From Cryptomeria japonica (Eukaryota; Streptophyta; Pinopsida; Cupressales; Cupressaceae), in the NCBI RefSeq assembly GCF_030272615.1, contig NC_081415.1, positions 234,431,303-234,495,302 of the forward strand: a stretch of 64,000 nt of DNA, given 5' to 3'. A model generated the notes under the pieces. That model saw only the letters and a list, made by a program, of their open reading frames with translations, did no database searches and was not told where the DNA came from. Position numbers and translations under genes: made by a program. Below are positions 1 to 12,020 of the stretch, in pieces. Numbering within the stretch: the stretch's first letter is position 1; each line of letters begins with the position of its first letter.

Positions 1-9
1 CAACTTCTT

Positions 10-36
10 GCGCGCGCGCACACACACACACACACA
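10..36. repeat. GC/AC dinucleotide microsatellite
   Basis: A short run of alternating GC steps passes into about ten AC repeats. It lies just upstream of the decayed copia reverse transcriptase fragment and has no coding meaning. Confidence 0.9.
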
Positions 37-65
37 TGAGGCTTCATATAGGATCCTTCACTTGT

Positions 66-1159
66 TTGATCTTTTAGGAAGTCTTTCTATGGCCTCAAAC
101 AGTCCCCTTGGGCTTGGTATGCCAAGATGGACTCCTTTATTCTAATAGTTGGGTTCACTAGATTCCATTCTGATTGAAATTTCTATATTTTGCAATAGAA
201 TGATACTCACACTATCCTAGTTTTCTATTTTGGTGATGTTGATCATAAGAAGTCATTCATTCACCATTCAAATAGTGAAAATTACCCTTCATTATCAGTT
301 ATTGATGTTTGACTTGGGCCTATTCATTACTTCTTAGGGATTATATCACTCAATCTCTATTAGGTATCTTTTTGTCACAACCCAAGTATGCACTTGATAT
401 GCTTTCCAAATTTTGTGTGGTTGATTGTAAGCCTGCATTGCCTCCATTTTTGTCTAAGGCTAAACTCTAGGGAAAGTGTTCTTCACCTTTGGTTGGTGGC
501 ACTTTGAATTGAAAGCTTGTTGGTATTCTCATATACTTGACCCACATGACACTTGATATTTCATATGTAGCACACATGGTATCTCGATTCATGCAAGAGC
601 CACATGAGATGCATTGGAAAGAAGTTAAGTATATTCTTTTCTACATTTAGGGTACTCACATTTATGAGATCCACTTTGCAGTGGGCAGGGAAGTTTATTT
701 GGTGAGATATACATATTCAAATTAGATAGGTCATTCTTAGGATCACAAGTCTACTTCACTATATTGCTTCTCACTTGGTTCTAGTCCTTTTTATTAGAGA
801 ATTAAGAAGTAGTTTGCTATTTCTCTTTTATCAATAATTCAGTTGAGTATCGAGGAGCACTTAATGCTTCTACTATGACTATTTAGCTTTAGAAAATTCT
901 CATTGAGTTTGGTACTCCATTTCAAAATCCATAGTGATTCAATGTGACAATCAAAGTGAAACTCAAATATCATGTAATCAATTCCACCATAATAGGTCCA
1001 AGCACATTGAGATCCATATACACTACTTTAGGGAGTTGATTAAGAAACACATCAATTATCTTTGGTAGTGTCAGACATCAGAGCAAATCGTAGACATCTT
1101 CACCAAACCGTTCACTAGAAGGAATTTCCTTCATTTGGGAGCTTTACTTGGGGTGTTAT
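66..1159 (+). pseudogene. Decayed copia reverse transcriptase / RNase H tail
   Basis: This is the 3' part of a Ty1-copia pol gene, far too broken to make protein. Conceptual translation with frame changes shows the RT motif LYGLKQSPWAWYAKMDSF near 88-145, then SQPKYALDMLSKF near 375-415. A block like VAHMVSRFMQEPHEMHWKEVK follows near 567-628, and the RNase H end with RSKHIEIHIHYFRELI and VDIFTKPF lies near 1000-1115. Stops and frameshifts occur every few dozen codons, so it is older than the other copia copies here. The 5' part of the element lies upstream of the window or is lost. The family assignment is secure; the lineage within copia is not. Confidence 0.85.
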
Positions 1160-1213
1160 AGGTGTCCTCTATTGGAGGGCTACTTGTTGAGACCCATAAT
1201 CTTTTCATCCATA

Positions 1214-1420
1214 TAAGTTGCAATTAAGGGAGGTGTTAGTGTAGGTTTTGATTTTCCTAATGGGTTATTTATTTTTCTGCCAGTCTTGGGTTTTTCCTAC
1301 ACTTTTATTAATCTTTCTTAGATTGATAAAGTGAGTTTGACTAGGATTTGATTTTACCTCTCTCATAGAAATATCATGGTTATTCGGTTATTTTAGACTT
1401 ATAACAATAGAGATAGCTTC
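1214..1420 (+). repeat. Probable PPT and start of a 3' LTR remnant
   Basis: About 60 bp after the RNase H remnant there is a purine run (AATTAAGGGAGG, 1214-1225) followed by TGTTAGTG, the usual PPT-to-LTR order. A box GGGTTTTTCCTACAC at about 1289 resembles the TTTTTCCCA...GGGTTTCC box of the other copia LTRs. No second copy exists in the window, so the LTR length cannot be measured and the end given is arbitrary. Confidence 0.4.
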
Positions 1421-1479
1421 AAAATATTAGAACATAAGATATCCTTATGCTAGCAAAATCTATGTAAAGAATAATTTTT

Positions 1480-3670
1480 TTCTTGGAAATAAAATTTAGC
1501 ACCACCATCATTTAGAATATTATTGGGAAAATTGTGAGAATGAATTTGACATGAGAAAGAGGGATTGTTGTGAGTTAACTATGCAAAAAATTATGAAGTA
1601 TAAATTGGAATAGGATGTGGAGGGAATAGATGACGATGACTCAAAAATGGTTGATCAGGTTTACCTAGAATCCATTCAATTTGAACCTCTTATACCTATT
1701 GACTAGAGACAAAGAAAACAAAGGACATGAATGAAAGGTTATCCTTTGTTTCAAAGAAAAATAAGAAATGATTAGATGCCAAGAGAAATGAAGATACTAC
1801 TACTTGGCCTTCAAAGTCAACTTCTAGAGAAACAAAGCAACTAATAAGTTTAGTGAGCTACATCTATACCCAAAGTCAATGTCAATGTTCCGAAGACAGG
1901 GTCAACTACAACTATGACCGTTGGGGGATATGGTTAAGATCATAATAAGGATGTAAATCCAAAAAAATATTGTACTCTAGATCCTCCTAAATCTAGGGCC
2001 AAGCTATAGGTAAAAAAAATTAGATAGATCTTGATGCCAGTGAAGAAATCCCATAAGAAAGTGATATTTCATAGGATAATGTATCTCCATGAGAAATACA
2101 AGAGAAAATGGGTCAAGTACATTAGGTTCCTACAATGATTCCATCTGTACAAAAAACTAGAATGCTTAAAAGAGAAGATCCTCAACCATCTTCTTCAATA
2201 GATGTACCTCAAGAACATGTAGTAGAGTGATAGTTGCCCCAGGATACCATTTGAAAATAGAAACCAATATAGAGGGTGAAGATGAGAAGAGAAATGAGAT
2301 AAATAGAAATACATGTGGCTAAAGAAGGATTGAGGGTTGAGGAAGATCTCCCTCAAGAAAATGTGCCTATTGAAGAAATGCCATAGGTGGACAGTGGAGT
2401 TCCAACAAGTCAAGTACAATCACAACCTCTTAGTGAAACTATAGAAATTGAAGTTTTTGATAAAGCTATGAAAGATGCATTACTTTACATTCTTGGTAGG
2501 GATCTTGAGAAAGAAAAAGAACAACCAAAGGAAAACCTCCCACTGCATATTGAAGAAGAACAACAAGTTAATGAGCTTTTACCACACAAAGAGTAGTAAG
2601 TTATTCATGAGTAGCATGAACAAGAGGAGGTGCTAGTGCCAACTGATCAAGATTAGTAGCAAGTACATGTTACATTAGCAACACAACAAGAACATCAGGA
2701 AGAGTTAGAATCACATGAACAGGATAAAGGGCAAGATGAAATTGAGCACCCCACAATGAGGAAATTCGTCAAGATGTAGGAGGTCTCAATGAAGAGCATG
2801 TCAATGATACAAGACATCAAGAAAGAGAGGAACAACCTAAAGATGGTATTGAGCATCGATAAATTGAAGTAACTGATATAGGCTCTACTCCTATTTGGTT
2901 GGCTATAACTTTTGCATTTAGGGAGAGGAAGTACAAGGAAGTCAAAGAAGCAGATTTCTCAAATTTGGAGAAAACCTTCCAAACTTTGAGCCAAATAAGT
3001 GTCCCAGAAAGCTCTTAGTAATTACTACTGACCCATTTGGGCATCAAAAGGCCCAAATAGTTGTGCGTCTTGTGAATGAACCTGAAAATGAAATGAGGCC
3101 TTAAGATTACCAAATTCAAGAAGTGAATTTGGGTCAAAAAAATAAAGGAGAAAGACATTCGTTGTGCCAAGCAGTTGATATTTTTTTTTGAAGATTGGAC
3201 AAAGAAGAAGAGACCAAAGAGGAATTAAAGACACAAAATATAGAGTTCAAAATGTATATTAGCCAACTCCTCCACCCTATTCATGTAGGTGCTCCTTCAA
3301 CAAGCATTCAAACAACATTTACACAAGGGTTGGCAGGAATATGTTCAAGTGGAGATTCATTCATAGTAGAAATATTAGGTTGGAGAGGTGAAATTAAACA
3401 ACTTGGAGAAGAAGTCATTCAACAGGTATTGGTTGACTATGATACTCTACAAAGCCAATTGACTATTCTTCTTGGGTTGTTATTAGGTGAAGGAAAGGAA
3501 GGGGTAAGAATAGATGATTCAATTTTTATGTGGTATGATTAACTTCCTATACTTCAATTGGTGAAAAATACAGATATGCAACTACTGCATGATAAATATA
3601 TTTTACCTGAGGACACAAACAAGGATATTGTGGATGAGTGGATTAAAGCCATAAAGATGGTAGTCTGAGA
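1480..3670 (+). other. Unidentified Glu/Gln-rich coding remnant
   Basis: On the plus strand this stretch reads as pieces of a strongly charged protein broken by many stops. The longest pieces are at 2387-2596 (69 codons, rich in Glu, Gln, Lys) and 3195-3542. Between them are further Glu/Gln/His-rich pieces. I recognise no domain. The composition (Gln/Glu-rich middle, helical C-terminal part) resembles the ORF2 proteins of elements A, B, C and E, and a retroelement origin would fit the neighbourhood. I could not align a shared motif, so that is only a guess. Confidence 0.4.
3195..3542 (+). pseudogene. 115-codon open fragment of the unidentified remnant
   Basis: Open frame with a charged N-terminus (MDKEEETKEELK) followed by a mixed, mostly helical-looking sequence including DYDTLQSQLTILLGLLLGEG. 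No signal peptide, zinc knuckle or catalytic motif is visible. The same frame continues after the stop for about 40 codons (to about 3668). It probably belongs to the same remnant as the upstream pieces. Function unknown. Confidence 0.35.
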
Positions 3671-5070
3671 ATATAGTTGACCTTGAAATAAAAATAATGT
3701 TTTTAGTTATGCTGTCAGTTAACTCCAATTTTTGTATGGGTCAAATAGGCCCAATAAAGATGATTTTTCTTTATTTCTCACATCCAAATAACTTAAGCAA
3801 CATTTAGTTAAAGTGCAACCAACAAGGGAGAAAGAAACCCACATTTTTTAAATGCAAATTCGCAAGGAAAAAATATTAGTTAACTAGAGCTAAAAATGGT
3901 GGAAAAATTCGTGTTTTTCTTCAAATTTGACCACCCAAATTAGTTGTCTGCCTCTTGTATGAAGTTTATGTATATATAGATTTAGTTTTGGAGTAGTTTT
4001 AGGGTGTTTTCTTTTTATTTTTAATAAACTTTGGGACCAAATTTTGCCCAAAAACCCTAATTTTGGGTTCACAAATCTGCAGTCATAATCTTTATATAAA
4101 CCCTTGTTTTGATTGTAAAATGGGTTGGATAATTGATACATACATTCTTATGAGATATGAAATTTTGGTGTGAATATTCTGCCAAATTTGTGAAATGTGG
4201 ATGAAGTATATCCATATTTCAAAGCTTAAGTTTGTGTTGATTGCCCAAACAACTTATTAGATGGTATTGCTAATCTATTGACAATTCATTTGCAAAGATA
4301 ACTTAGCCTCATTAAGTTTTTTTTATGTTCATTAAGAATTTTGTCCTTTATGTGCACATGGGTATGGCTTTACAATCAGATGAATTCTAAAAAGTATTTG
4401 TAATTTTTCTCCCGAGGTGATTGCATCATATTTTTATGAATTGTGGTACTCTAGTTTATGCAAATATGGTTTTATTGATATGGTTGAATCGCCAAGTTCT
4501 ATGAATGGTCTTTTGTTTAACATTGTTGGGTAGATCCAATTTTTAAATTATTTTCCCTAACCTTCATCTTTTGCAATTTATTTAATGTTTTTGATTAGTG
4601 TAGGGATGTTAGAATAGATTTCTAATTATCAATTCATTATTGCATATTTTAATCCAAAAATACAAAAAAAGAATATTTTTTAGCATTTGAGAGAGATATT
4701 TACCCAATTCTAGCTTTAAAGTGTCGACACCAGCAAGCCTCCTTGTTTACAATCACATTTGTTCCTACTAATCTATCCTGCATGGCTAAGACCTAGCCTT
4801 CAAGAACCTTGGAGTGAAGTTTTTATCTTCTTTACAAGAGAGGATATCCACTTACAGATCTCCTGTCATTGTTTGTACTAACACTGTAATGCTAACACTG
4901 CAATCAACACTAGGTTACTCAATTTAAAAAATGAATGTTTATCCTCCACATACCTTTTTATTTTATTGTTCTTGGGTGGGAGTATGATTTTTTTTGGGAT
5001 TAAGTGATCTCATTTTTAAATGCAAAATTCACTCAATGGAAAAGTAAGTGGCTATCCCTTGCTAGTAGAA
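3671..5070. other. AT-rich non-coding stretch
   Basis: No ORF with recognisable content, no terminal repeats and no RNA gene seen on either strand. The 83-codon minus-strand ORF at 3890-4141 is low-complexity and looks fortuitous. It flanks element J and ends with its target site TTCTA. Confidence 0.5.
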
Positions 5071-5075
5071 TTCTA

Positions 5076-6515
5076 TGTTGGCATTGGCATGAAGATTGCA
5101 TTGATGAACTTCTATGTTGTCATTGATGTCAATTATAACCGGTAATGATGTTGTAATAATGTTGTTTTGTAACTGGTAGGAAGAACTAGTGAAAGGAATT
5201 GTAACCGGTAAGTGAGCTTGTGAAGGAAATCGGTATTACTAGAGAAGAAGTGAGATCAACTAGTAAACCCTATCTATTGATATTCTAAACCCTAACTGAT
5301 GGAGCTTGGTGAATCGATTGTATTGGTTTATGATAAAATGATGAGTCGTAATGATTATGACAAGCATGCATGTTGTATGAGAAGAGTTTCAAAAGGTTTT
5401 TGGCATGTAGAGATAACAGTTTTTATCTTGGGAATGAGCAAGTTCATTTTATGTAATGGAAACCACATGATGAGTTACAATGTTCGATGAAGTGGTGATC
5501 AAGGAGAGGTTGAGGTTGTCTTGAATGATGTGCATTGATTGTTATGTAATCCAATGGTCATACTTGAATCAATTTGTTTGTAATCTCTATGAGATGTTTA
5601 GGTTTGTGATGTGTTACCAACCTATTGTTTTGTTTATAAGGTCGATGAGTTGTTTTGTTGTAGTGTTGGAAATTTGTGGTTGAGAGTAAGAGAGTATGGT
5701 TACCGAACCAAGAGATGTATCTACATTATGTGTAAAGATAGATAAGAGCATGAAAAAGATCCGAACAAGCAAGTGTAGTTCTATTCAAATAGATCAGCAA
5801 ACCCCTATTGGTTTCTAACAATTACAGTAGTCAAATCCCTTAACCGGGTAAGCTCTAACAAGCTTAGTGTTATCTAAATCCTCTAACTAGGTGGTCCATT
5901 AGCTTGGATTTCAAATCCTCTACGGAGGTTACTCCTAGTAGGGTATTTCTTCTAATAGGGCATTATAATCAATCCCTTAATCAGGTGGTCCCTAACAGGA
6001 TCTGTTCTTAACAAGACTTTTTGTAAAGCTTTTACAGGCTAGGCTCCTAACAGGGCAAACTTCAGAAGAGTTCTGAATACTTTTGGGTATTCATCCCCAC
6101 CGTTATTTTTCCAATTTGGGTTTCCACATCAAAATATTGTGTCAAGTGGTGAATACTTTTGTGGTTATGTTTACTATGGTTAAATTGCTTAACTACTAAA
6201 TCCACTTTGATATGTTATGTTAACCAACAACAATCTCAAATAAGTTTTAACTACTGTCAGTAAAGTATTTGAATAATTTAGTCAAAAGGTTTTGAGAGTT
6301 TCAAAGATGTTTTACCGTTAGTTTGTTATAATAGTTAACCAGTTTAACTTGTCAGTAATATTGCATTTGAAGTTCAGTGTTTGAACCAATCAGTTCTGAG
6401 TTTGATTTGAGAGGTTGTTTTTGTTTGGTGAAAATTTTATGCTAGTTTTCTATCTACTGATTCACCCCCCCCTCTCAGTAGTTGACTAGATCCTTATTGA
6501 TTCATCATACCATTA
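5076..6515 (+). repeat. Element J 5' LTR
   Basis: Begins TGTTGGCATTGG and ends CCATTA where the 3' copy ends CCATCA, a likely C-to-T loss of the canonical CA. It carries the shared LTR marks of this window: TGTCATTGATGTCAA near 5119, an array of TTAACCGGG/CTAACAGGG-like repeats at about 5835-6060, TTTTTCC...GGGTTTCCA near 6108, and TTCACC with a C run then CTCAGTA near 6462. Confidence 0.93.
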
Positions 6516-6517
6516 AT

Positions 6518-6529
6518 TGGCATCAGAGC
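6518..6529 (+). promoter_or_regulatory. Element J primer binding site
   Basis: TGGCATCAGAGC lies two bases after the 5' LTR, one base different from the plant initiator-Met site TGGTATCAGAGC. It would prime minus-strand DNA synthesis. Confidence 0.9.
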
Positions 6530-6584
6530 TATTCAGGTCCTCTAAGGTTAAGCCTAACAACTTGAGGTAAAGATCTTGAAGAAC

Positions 6585-7607
6585 ATGATGGAGAAAGAAG
6601 GTTTGAAGTTTAATAGAGAGAACTACAGAATATGGAGTGATAGAATGAAAATCTATATCACGAGTCTAGGAAGTCAATACTGGGAACATGTTGGTACTCA
6701 ATATGTTGCACCTAGTGGGATTATGACTGATGATCAGAAGAAAGAGTAATAAGAAAATAATCAAGCATTGGAGGCCATTATCAGTTCATTGTCTGATGCA
6801 GAGTATGTTGATGTCCATGGTCTGGAGACTGCTTATGAGGTATGGAAGAAACTTGAAGAGATCTATAGCGGTGATGAGCATGTGAAGATTGACAAAGAAG
6901 AGTGTCTGAGAGGAAAATTTGATGACATGCAGATGGTTGAAGGTGAGAATACACAACAATATGGTTAGAGGATCAAAGAGATAGTTGGTGAGATCAAGAG
7001 TGTTGGTGGTAAAGTGGAAGATGCCATAGTGGTTAGCAAGGTGTTGAGAATCCTTCTACCGGTCTATGCTATTTGAGTTGCAACCATTCAGGAGCTAAAA
7101 TCTATTGACAAAACTAAGGTAACTCTTGACTCCATCATTGGTAAGCTTACTGCATTTGAATTAAATGGTTATGATGGTAGTGTTTGGAAATCTGACTCTG
7201 CATTTAGAGCTTCAGTTTCTAATCCTCCTACGAGGAAAAGTAGAGATGTCAGTCACAGCTATGAATCTAGATCCAACAGAGAAGTTGATGATGAAGACAG
7301 TCTGGTTGAGCTTGAAGCATTGTTGGCCAAGCAGTTACCCAGAGGTACCAGCAAGTATAGAGGTAATTTACCTTTGAAATATTTTGCATGCAATGAGATT
7401 TGACACAATGCAGTTAACTGTCCTAATGGTGACAATGAGCATAAGCATGAGAAGTACAAGAAGTACAAGGGAAAAGGCAAAATAGATTGTCTCATTGCAG
7501 TTGATGGTGGTATCATCGATGAGGAATCTGAGAGAGATGCTAATGAAGACATTATTTTTGTAGCCATTAAAGAGGAGACATCTGATCAGAAGGCATTAGT
7601 TTCTCGC
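6585..7607 (+). pseudogene. gag: Element J gag (UBN2-type, one knuckle)
   Basis: Nucleocapsid/capsid region of a copia polyprotein. It opens MMEKEGLKFNRENYRIW, the DUF4219-like start of plant copia Gag, and continues with the UBN2-type helical region (ETAYEVWKKLEEIYSG, 6826-6873). The C-terminal zinc knuckle near 7381-7416 is damaged: its first Cys is Tyr and its Gly is a stop codon, leaving CNEI*HNAVNC. Other in-frame stops are two adjacent ones near 6747-6752, one near 6966 and one near 7074. The start is the first ATG after the PBS leader. Frame continuity with the protease downstream shows that gag and pol form one polyprotein, as in most plant copia elements. Confidence 0.85.
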
Positions 7608-8630
7608 ATGGATAATTCTGATGATTGGATCATTGATAGTGGTTGTTCACACCACATGACCGGTGACCAGAGTAAATTTATTACTTTGAAGGAATTTGAT
7701 GGAGGAGTTGTGAGATTTGGAAATGACTCACCCTGCATGGTAAAAGGAAAGGGAACTATTTCTCTTAATGGAGAGAGCAGTGTAAATGATGTCTACTGGG
7801 TTGAAGGATTAAAGAACAATCTTTTGAGTGTTGCTCAACTCAATGACAGAGGTTATCCATTAGAATTGAAAGATAGAATATGCAAAATCTATGGGAGCAA
7901 AGGTGAACTAATTGCAATCGGCAAGCAGACAAAAGCTAACCCGTTTCACCCGAATCCTAAAGTCAACAACTGTTTAATTGCTAAAATAGACGATTGTTGT
8001 CTTTGGCATAGGAGATTTTGTCATATAAATTTTGATAACATTGTCAAAGCGAGTAAGTCCAAGTCAGTGAGAGGTTTGCCTCAGTTGGACAAACTAGTTA
8101 ATGCTCCATGTAAGGAATGCCAGTTGGGAAAGATGACATCCTCAACTTTTAAGAGAAAATCTTTTTCAACAGAACATTTGTTAGATCTGGTTCATACAGA
8201 TCTCTGTGGACCCATAAGAACTAAAAGTATTCAAGGTGATAGATATTTTATGATCTTCACTGATGATTGCTCAAGAATGATGTGGGTCACATTCTTGAAG
8301 GATAAAACAAAAGCATTTAGTAAGTTCAAGGCATTTAGGGCCTTAGCTGAAAAGGAAAGTGGCAAGAAGATAAAGTGTCTGAGGACTAATCAAGGTGGTG
8401 AATTTACTTCAGAGGAATTCACTAGATATTGTGAAGAAAATGGTATCAAAAGGCAACTTTCTGCACTGAGGACACCACAATAGAATGGTATTGCAGAGAG
8501 GAACAACCAATCAATTGTTGAAGCTGCTAGAACAATGTTGATACAATGAGGTGTAGCAAAAACTTTATGGAGAGAAGCTGTCAGCACAACTGACTGCACT
8601 ATGAACTGGATATTGGTGAAAAAGAGGCAA
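7608..8630 (+). pseudogene. pol: Element J protease and integrase region
   Basis: In frame with gag. The aspartic protease active site DSG appears in WIIDSGCSHHMTGD at the start. The integrase zinc region follows (WHRR, CHINFDN, then CKECQLGK, about 8000-8135) and keeps its His and Cys ligands. The catalytic core starts HTDLCGP at about 8194. At the second catalytic position, where the family has Asp before x-GGEF, this copy has Asn (RTNQGGEF). The Glu-containing GIAER segment follows after an in-frame TAG at 8481-8483. Another TGA lies near 8547 and the frame shifts at about 8600-8629. Inactive copy; the assignment to copia integrase is firm. Confidence 0.92.
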
Positions 8631-9584
8631 TGATAAAACTCCTTATGAATACTGGTATGGTAGATCACCCAATGTCAATTATTTTAAGATATTTGGTCGT
8701 AAATTTTTTATTAAGAGAGGTGACTATGTTAGAAATTTTGAGGCTAAAAGTGATGAAGGCATATTGCTTGGTTACTCCACCAAGAGTAAGGCCTACAAAT
8801 GTTACAACAACCAAACACAGAGAATCATTGAAAGTACTGATGTTCGAGTGGATGAGTATCCTGAAGTCTCAGGGGAAACTAGTGTGGAGATAAAGGAAGA
8901 AGATCCTTGCATTATGTTTTTGGAACCAGAACTGATCAAACCTAAAACTGGTAAAGAGAATGTTGTTGTACTAGTTCAACCGGAATAGGTAGATTCAAAA
9001 GATGATGATAATGAAGAAGAAGAACCTGAAGATAATGATCATATTATTCCGAGGTATGTAAGACTCAATCATAATCCTGACTAGATTATTGGAGATAAGG
9101 ATGCTGGAGTGTTAACCAGAAGAAGATTTAGGGAGAATTATTACATGATCTCCACTATTGAGCCTAGAACTGCTAAGGAAGCATTTGGAGATGATCATTG
9201 GATCAAAGCTATGGAGGAGGAGATTGATCAAATTGAGAAGAACAACACATGGACCCTAGTACCCAAACCGGTGAATAAAAATGTGATAGGTACTAAATGG
9301 GTATTCAAGAATAAACTGAATGAAGATGGAGTAGTAGTCCGAAACAAAGCTAGATTAGTTTGCAAAGGTTATGCACAGGAAGAAGGAGAAGACTATGGTG
9401 ATACTTTTGAACCAGTTGCTAGACTAGAAGGTGTCGGGACTTTACTTGCATTTGCAGCATATAAGGGATTCAAAGCATATCAGATGGATGTGAAGTCAAC
9501 ATTTCTAAATGGAATACTGGAAGAAGAAGTATACATTGAGCAGCCAAATGGTTATGCTTTGACTAATGAAAAAGATATGGTATG
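8629..9584 (+). pseudogene. pol: Element J integrase C-terminus and first half of reverse transcriptase
   Basis: Continues the polyprotein in the next frame. It carries the copia integrase C-terminal block (FKIFG, then DEGILLGYS and KAYKCYN near 8682-8810), an acidic linker with stops near 8985 and 9082, and the RT fingers and palm start (WTLVPKP, GTKWVFKNKLNEDG, RNKARLVCKGYAQEEG and YQMDVKSTFLNG, the last containing the first catalytic Asp). The frame is cut at 9584/9585 by the insertion I1, directly before the codons for KLHKALYGLKQ. Confidence 0.93.
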
Positions 9585-10541
9585 TGTATACACCTAAAAA
9601 TGGTCTAAAGATAATTAATTAAATAAGAAATTATCTCAATTAATCTCTCCTCCCTAATTTAATTGAATTCACTAAGCAATTTGATTAAATTTCCCTTTTC
9701 ATCTACTTATTAATAAATCTAAGGATTTATTTAATAGGTTCATTTCATTTCACCCCTTTAATTAATTAATTCAAATTAATTAATTCCCTCCACCAAAATC
9801 ATTTCTTCCAACTCCTAATTAATTAAAATAAATCATTTATGAGTTGTTGAGATTAATTAGTCATTTTCCTAATATTTGAATTTCTAAATTCAAATTCTCC
9901 TAACTTCTACCATTCTTAAACCTAACCATTCCTAAACCTAACCCATTCTACCTACCACCTTGTCCCCTTTCATCCAACATCTTCTAGAACCTTTGTGACA
10001 CTTGTCACTAAGTGTTCCCTTTAATCCAACTCCCTTTGCCAACTTCCTCCAATTTAACCATTGATATCTTCAGATCAATCTCAACCGTTGATTCATGCCA
10101 ACTCACCCCTAGCCTTGGGAAATCCTATAAATAGACCTCATTTTGGAGCAATAAGGGTCCCAATTTGATTACATCATTTGCATTTTTATTATAGGCATCT
10201 AGCTTATAGTTTATCATTCTTAGCAATGTTATCATGCTCAATTTAGCTTAAATCTTAGCTTAATCATGCTAGGATAATCAATCATTCATATAGCTTAATC
10301 ATGCTATTCTTGCTAGATCATGCATTTTTAGCATTCATATCCTCCATCTAAGTGTAGTCAAGTCACTAGAATTTGCATACTAAGATCTGAGAGCAAAATT
10401 CATACTCGCATTTACTAGGAGGCAATAAGTCGATTAGCTATGGTTTTGTCTTTCATTGTTTCCATTTTCTAACCATTGCTTGTAATGATTTATTGAGTGC
10501 ATTGTGGTTGCAGGTACAGGTACATTTCACAAAGCATGACA
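9585..10541 (+). mobile_element. I1: apparent solo LTR inserted in J reverse transcriptase
   Basis: A 957-bp insert that starts TGTATACACC and ends CATGACA (canonical TG...CA) and interrupts the RT frame of J. Flanks are GTATG on the left and ATATG on the right, a 5-bp duplication with one transition. Taking out the insert and one flank copy rejoins the RT frame. Inside are AT-rich ATTAATTAA runs, a TATA-like CTATAAATAG near 10126 and no ORF. Its start and TATA region resemble I2 at 61622, which has a gypsy-like primer site, so I1 is probably a solo LTR of a related gypsy family. An intron is unlikely given the target duplication. Confidence 0.8.
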
Positions 10542-11657
10542 ATATGTAAATTGCATAAGGCACTATATGGTTTGAAGCAAGCACTGAGAGAATGGTATGA
10601 AAGGTTACATTCACATCTGATGAAGATAGGTTTTCAGGAAACCAGTGAAGACAACAATATATATCTCAAATCTGAAGGAGCTAAAATATTGGTTAGTGAA
10701 GTGTTTGTGGATGATATAATATTTGGAGGCAATGATGACATGAGTGATGACTTTGCAAATGAGATGAAAAATGAATTTGAAATGTCTCTAGTGAGAGAGA
10801 TAAAATTCTTCATAGGTTTGCAAATTTAGCAGATGAAGAGTATTATTTTTATCACACAGTCTAAGTATGTGAAAGAGGTATTCAAGACATTTGGAATGAG
10901 TGACTGTAAACCAGTTGGGACACCAATGGTTACAGGTTGTAAATTGTCTAAGGAGGATGAAGCCACATCTGTTGATGAAAAGGAGTATAGGTCAATGATA
11001 GGTAAATTGCATTATGTTGTTCACAACAAACCAGATATTGCTCATGCGGTTGGTTTAGTTGCCAGATTTCAGAAGAATCCAAAGGAGACACATTTAATAG
11101 CAACCAAGAGGATATTTAGATATTTGAAAAGTACTATTTACTATGGATTATGGTATCCATATGCAAATAACTTTGATTTGAAGTTTTATATGGATGCAGA
11201 CTAGGCAGGTAATGTTGATGATAGGAAGAAAACAACCGTTGGTGCATTCTTTCTTGGAGGAAGACTTGTTTTATGGAGAAACAAGAAGAAGAGCTATATA
11301 TCATAGTCTACTGCTAAAGATGAGTATGTTGCAACATATATGAATTGTACCCGGGCAATCTGGATGAAACACATTCTGGAAGGATTCAAGATGAAGATTT
11401 TAGATCTAGTAAGGATTTTATGTGATAACAATAGTGCAATTAATATTTCAAAGAACCCTGTTTTGCATGCTAGAACCAAGCATATTGAGCTGAAATATCA
11501 TTTCTTGAGAGAAAAAGTGTAGAGTAAAGATGTATTATTGGAGCATGTATCTACCAAGGAGCAGCTAGTAGATATCTTTACTAAACCTCTACCTAAGACT
11601 ACTTTTGAGTATCTTAGAGGTCAGCTAGGGGTTGTGCCCCTACATGAGGTCAATTGA
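10542..11657 (+). pseudogene. pol: Element J second half of reverse transcriptase and RNase H
   Basis: After I1 the RT resumes with KLHKALYGLKQ and reaches the catalytic block FVDDIIFGG (usual YVDD) near 10708. Then come FEMSLVREIKFFIGLQI, a TAG at 10827, the SKYVKEVFKTFGMSDCKP region, GTPMVTGCKL and RPDIAHAV-like NKPDIAHAV. RNase H begins around DAD (11198-11204, followed by a TAG) and ends with TKHIELKYHFLREKV, DIFTKPLPKTTFEYLRGQLG. The polyprotein ends at TGA 11655-11657. In-frame stops remain at 10827, 11202, 11306 and 11520. Confidence 0.92.
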
Positions 11658-12020
11658 GCATGATGTGAAATACATCAGTCTCGGAGAAAATTAGAAAATA
11701 TTGAAGCAGGATTGGTGTAGAGTGGAGTTATTCCACAGGGGGAGCATCAAGTTGTAGACTGATGTTGCAGAACAGTGAAGTATGACACTACATGTTTTAC
11801 TTTCACTTTGCCATTATTGTCAAAGGGGGAGAAGAACTATATGATTGGGGAGATTATCTATATTATTGACATAGAGAAGATCTTCCCAGATACTAGCTAA
11901 AGACATGGAGACTTAGTTGAAGGAGAGTACATGGTAAAATGTAAACCAAGATTCCTATTCACAATCATAGCAATCAAGGGTATTGATACTTGTATTTCCA
12001 TCAATGCCAAAGGGGGATAT
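11658..12020 (+). promoter_or_regulatory. Element J 3' untranslated region with repeated PPT-like tracts
   Basis: Between the polyprotein stop and the 3' LTR are three purine tracts: ACAGGGGGAGC near 11737, CAAAGGGGGAGAAG near 11821 and the tract adjoining the LTR, AAAGGGGGATAT at 12009-12020. The last is the expected plus-strand primer. Repeated PPT-like tracts are known from Sireviruses and recur in the other copia elements here. Confidence 0.75.

Noticed and set aside
5299-5490. Short LTR ORFs repeated at 5299-5490 and 12244-12435 as a conserved small gene
   Set aside because: They are the same stretch of the two LTRs of J; similarity follows from LTR duplication, with no sign of protein constraint.
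9585-10541. Intron in the reverse transcriptase of J
   Set aside because: It has TG...CA ends, a 5-bp target duplication and a TATA-like box, and resembles the I2 LTR. No good splice sites lie at its ends.
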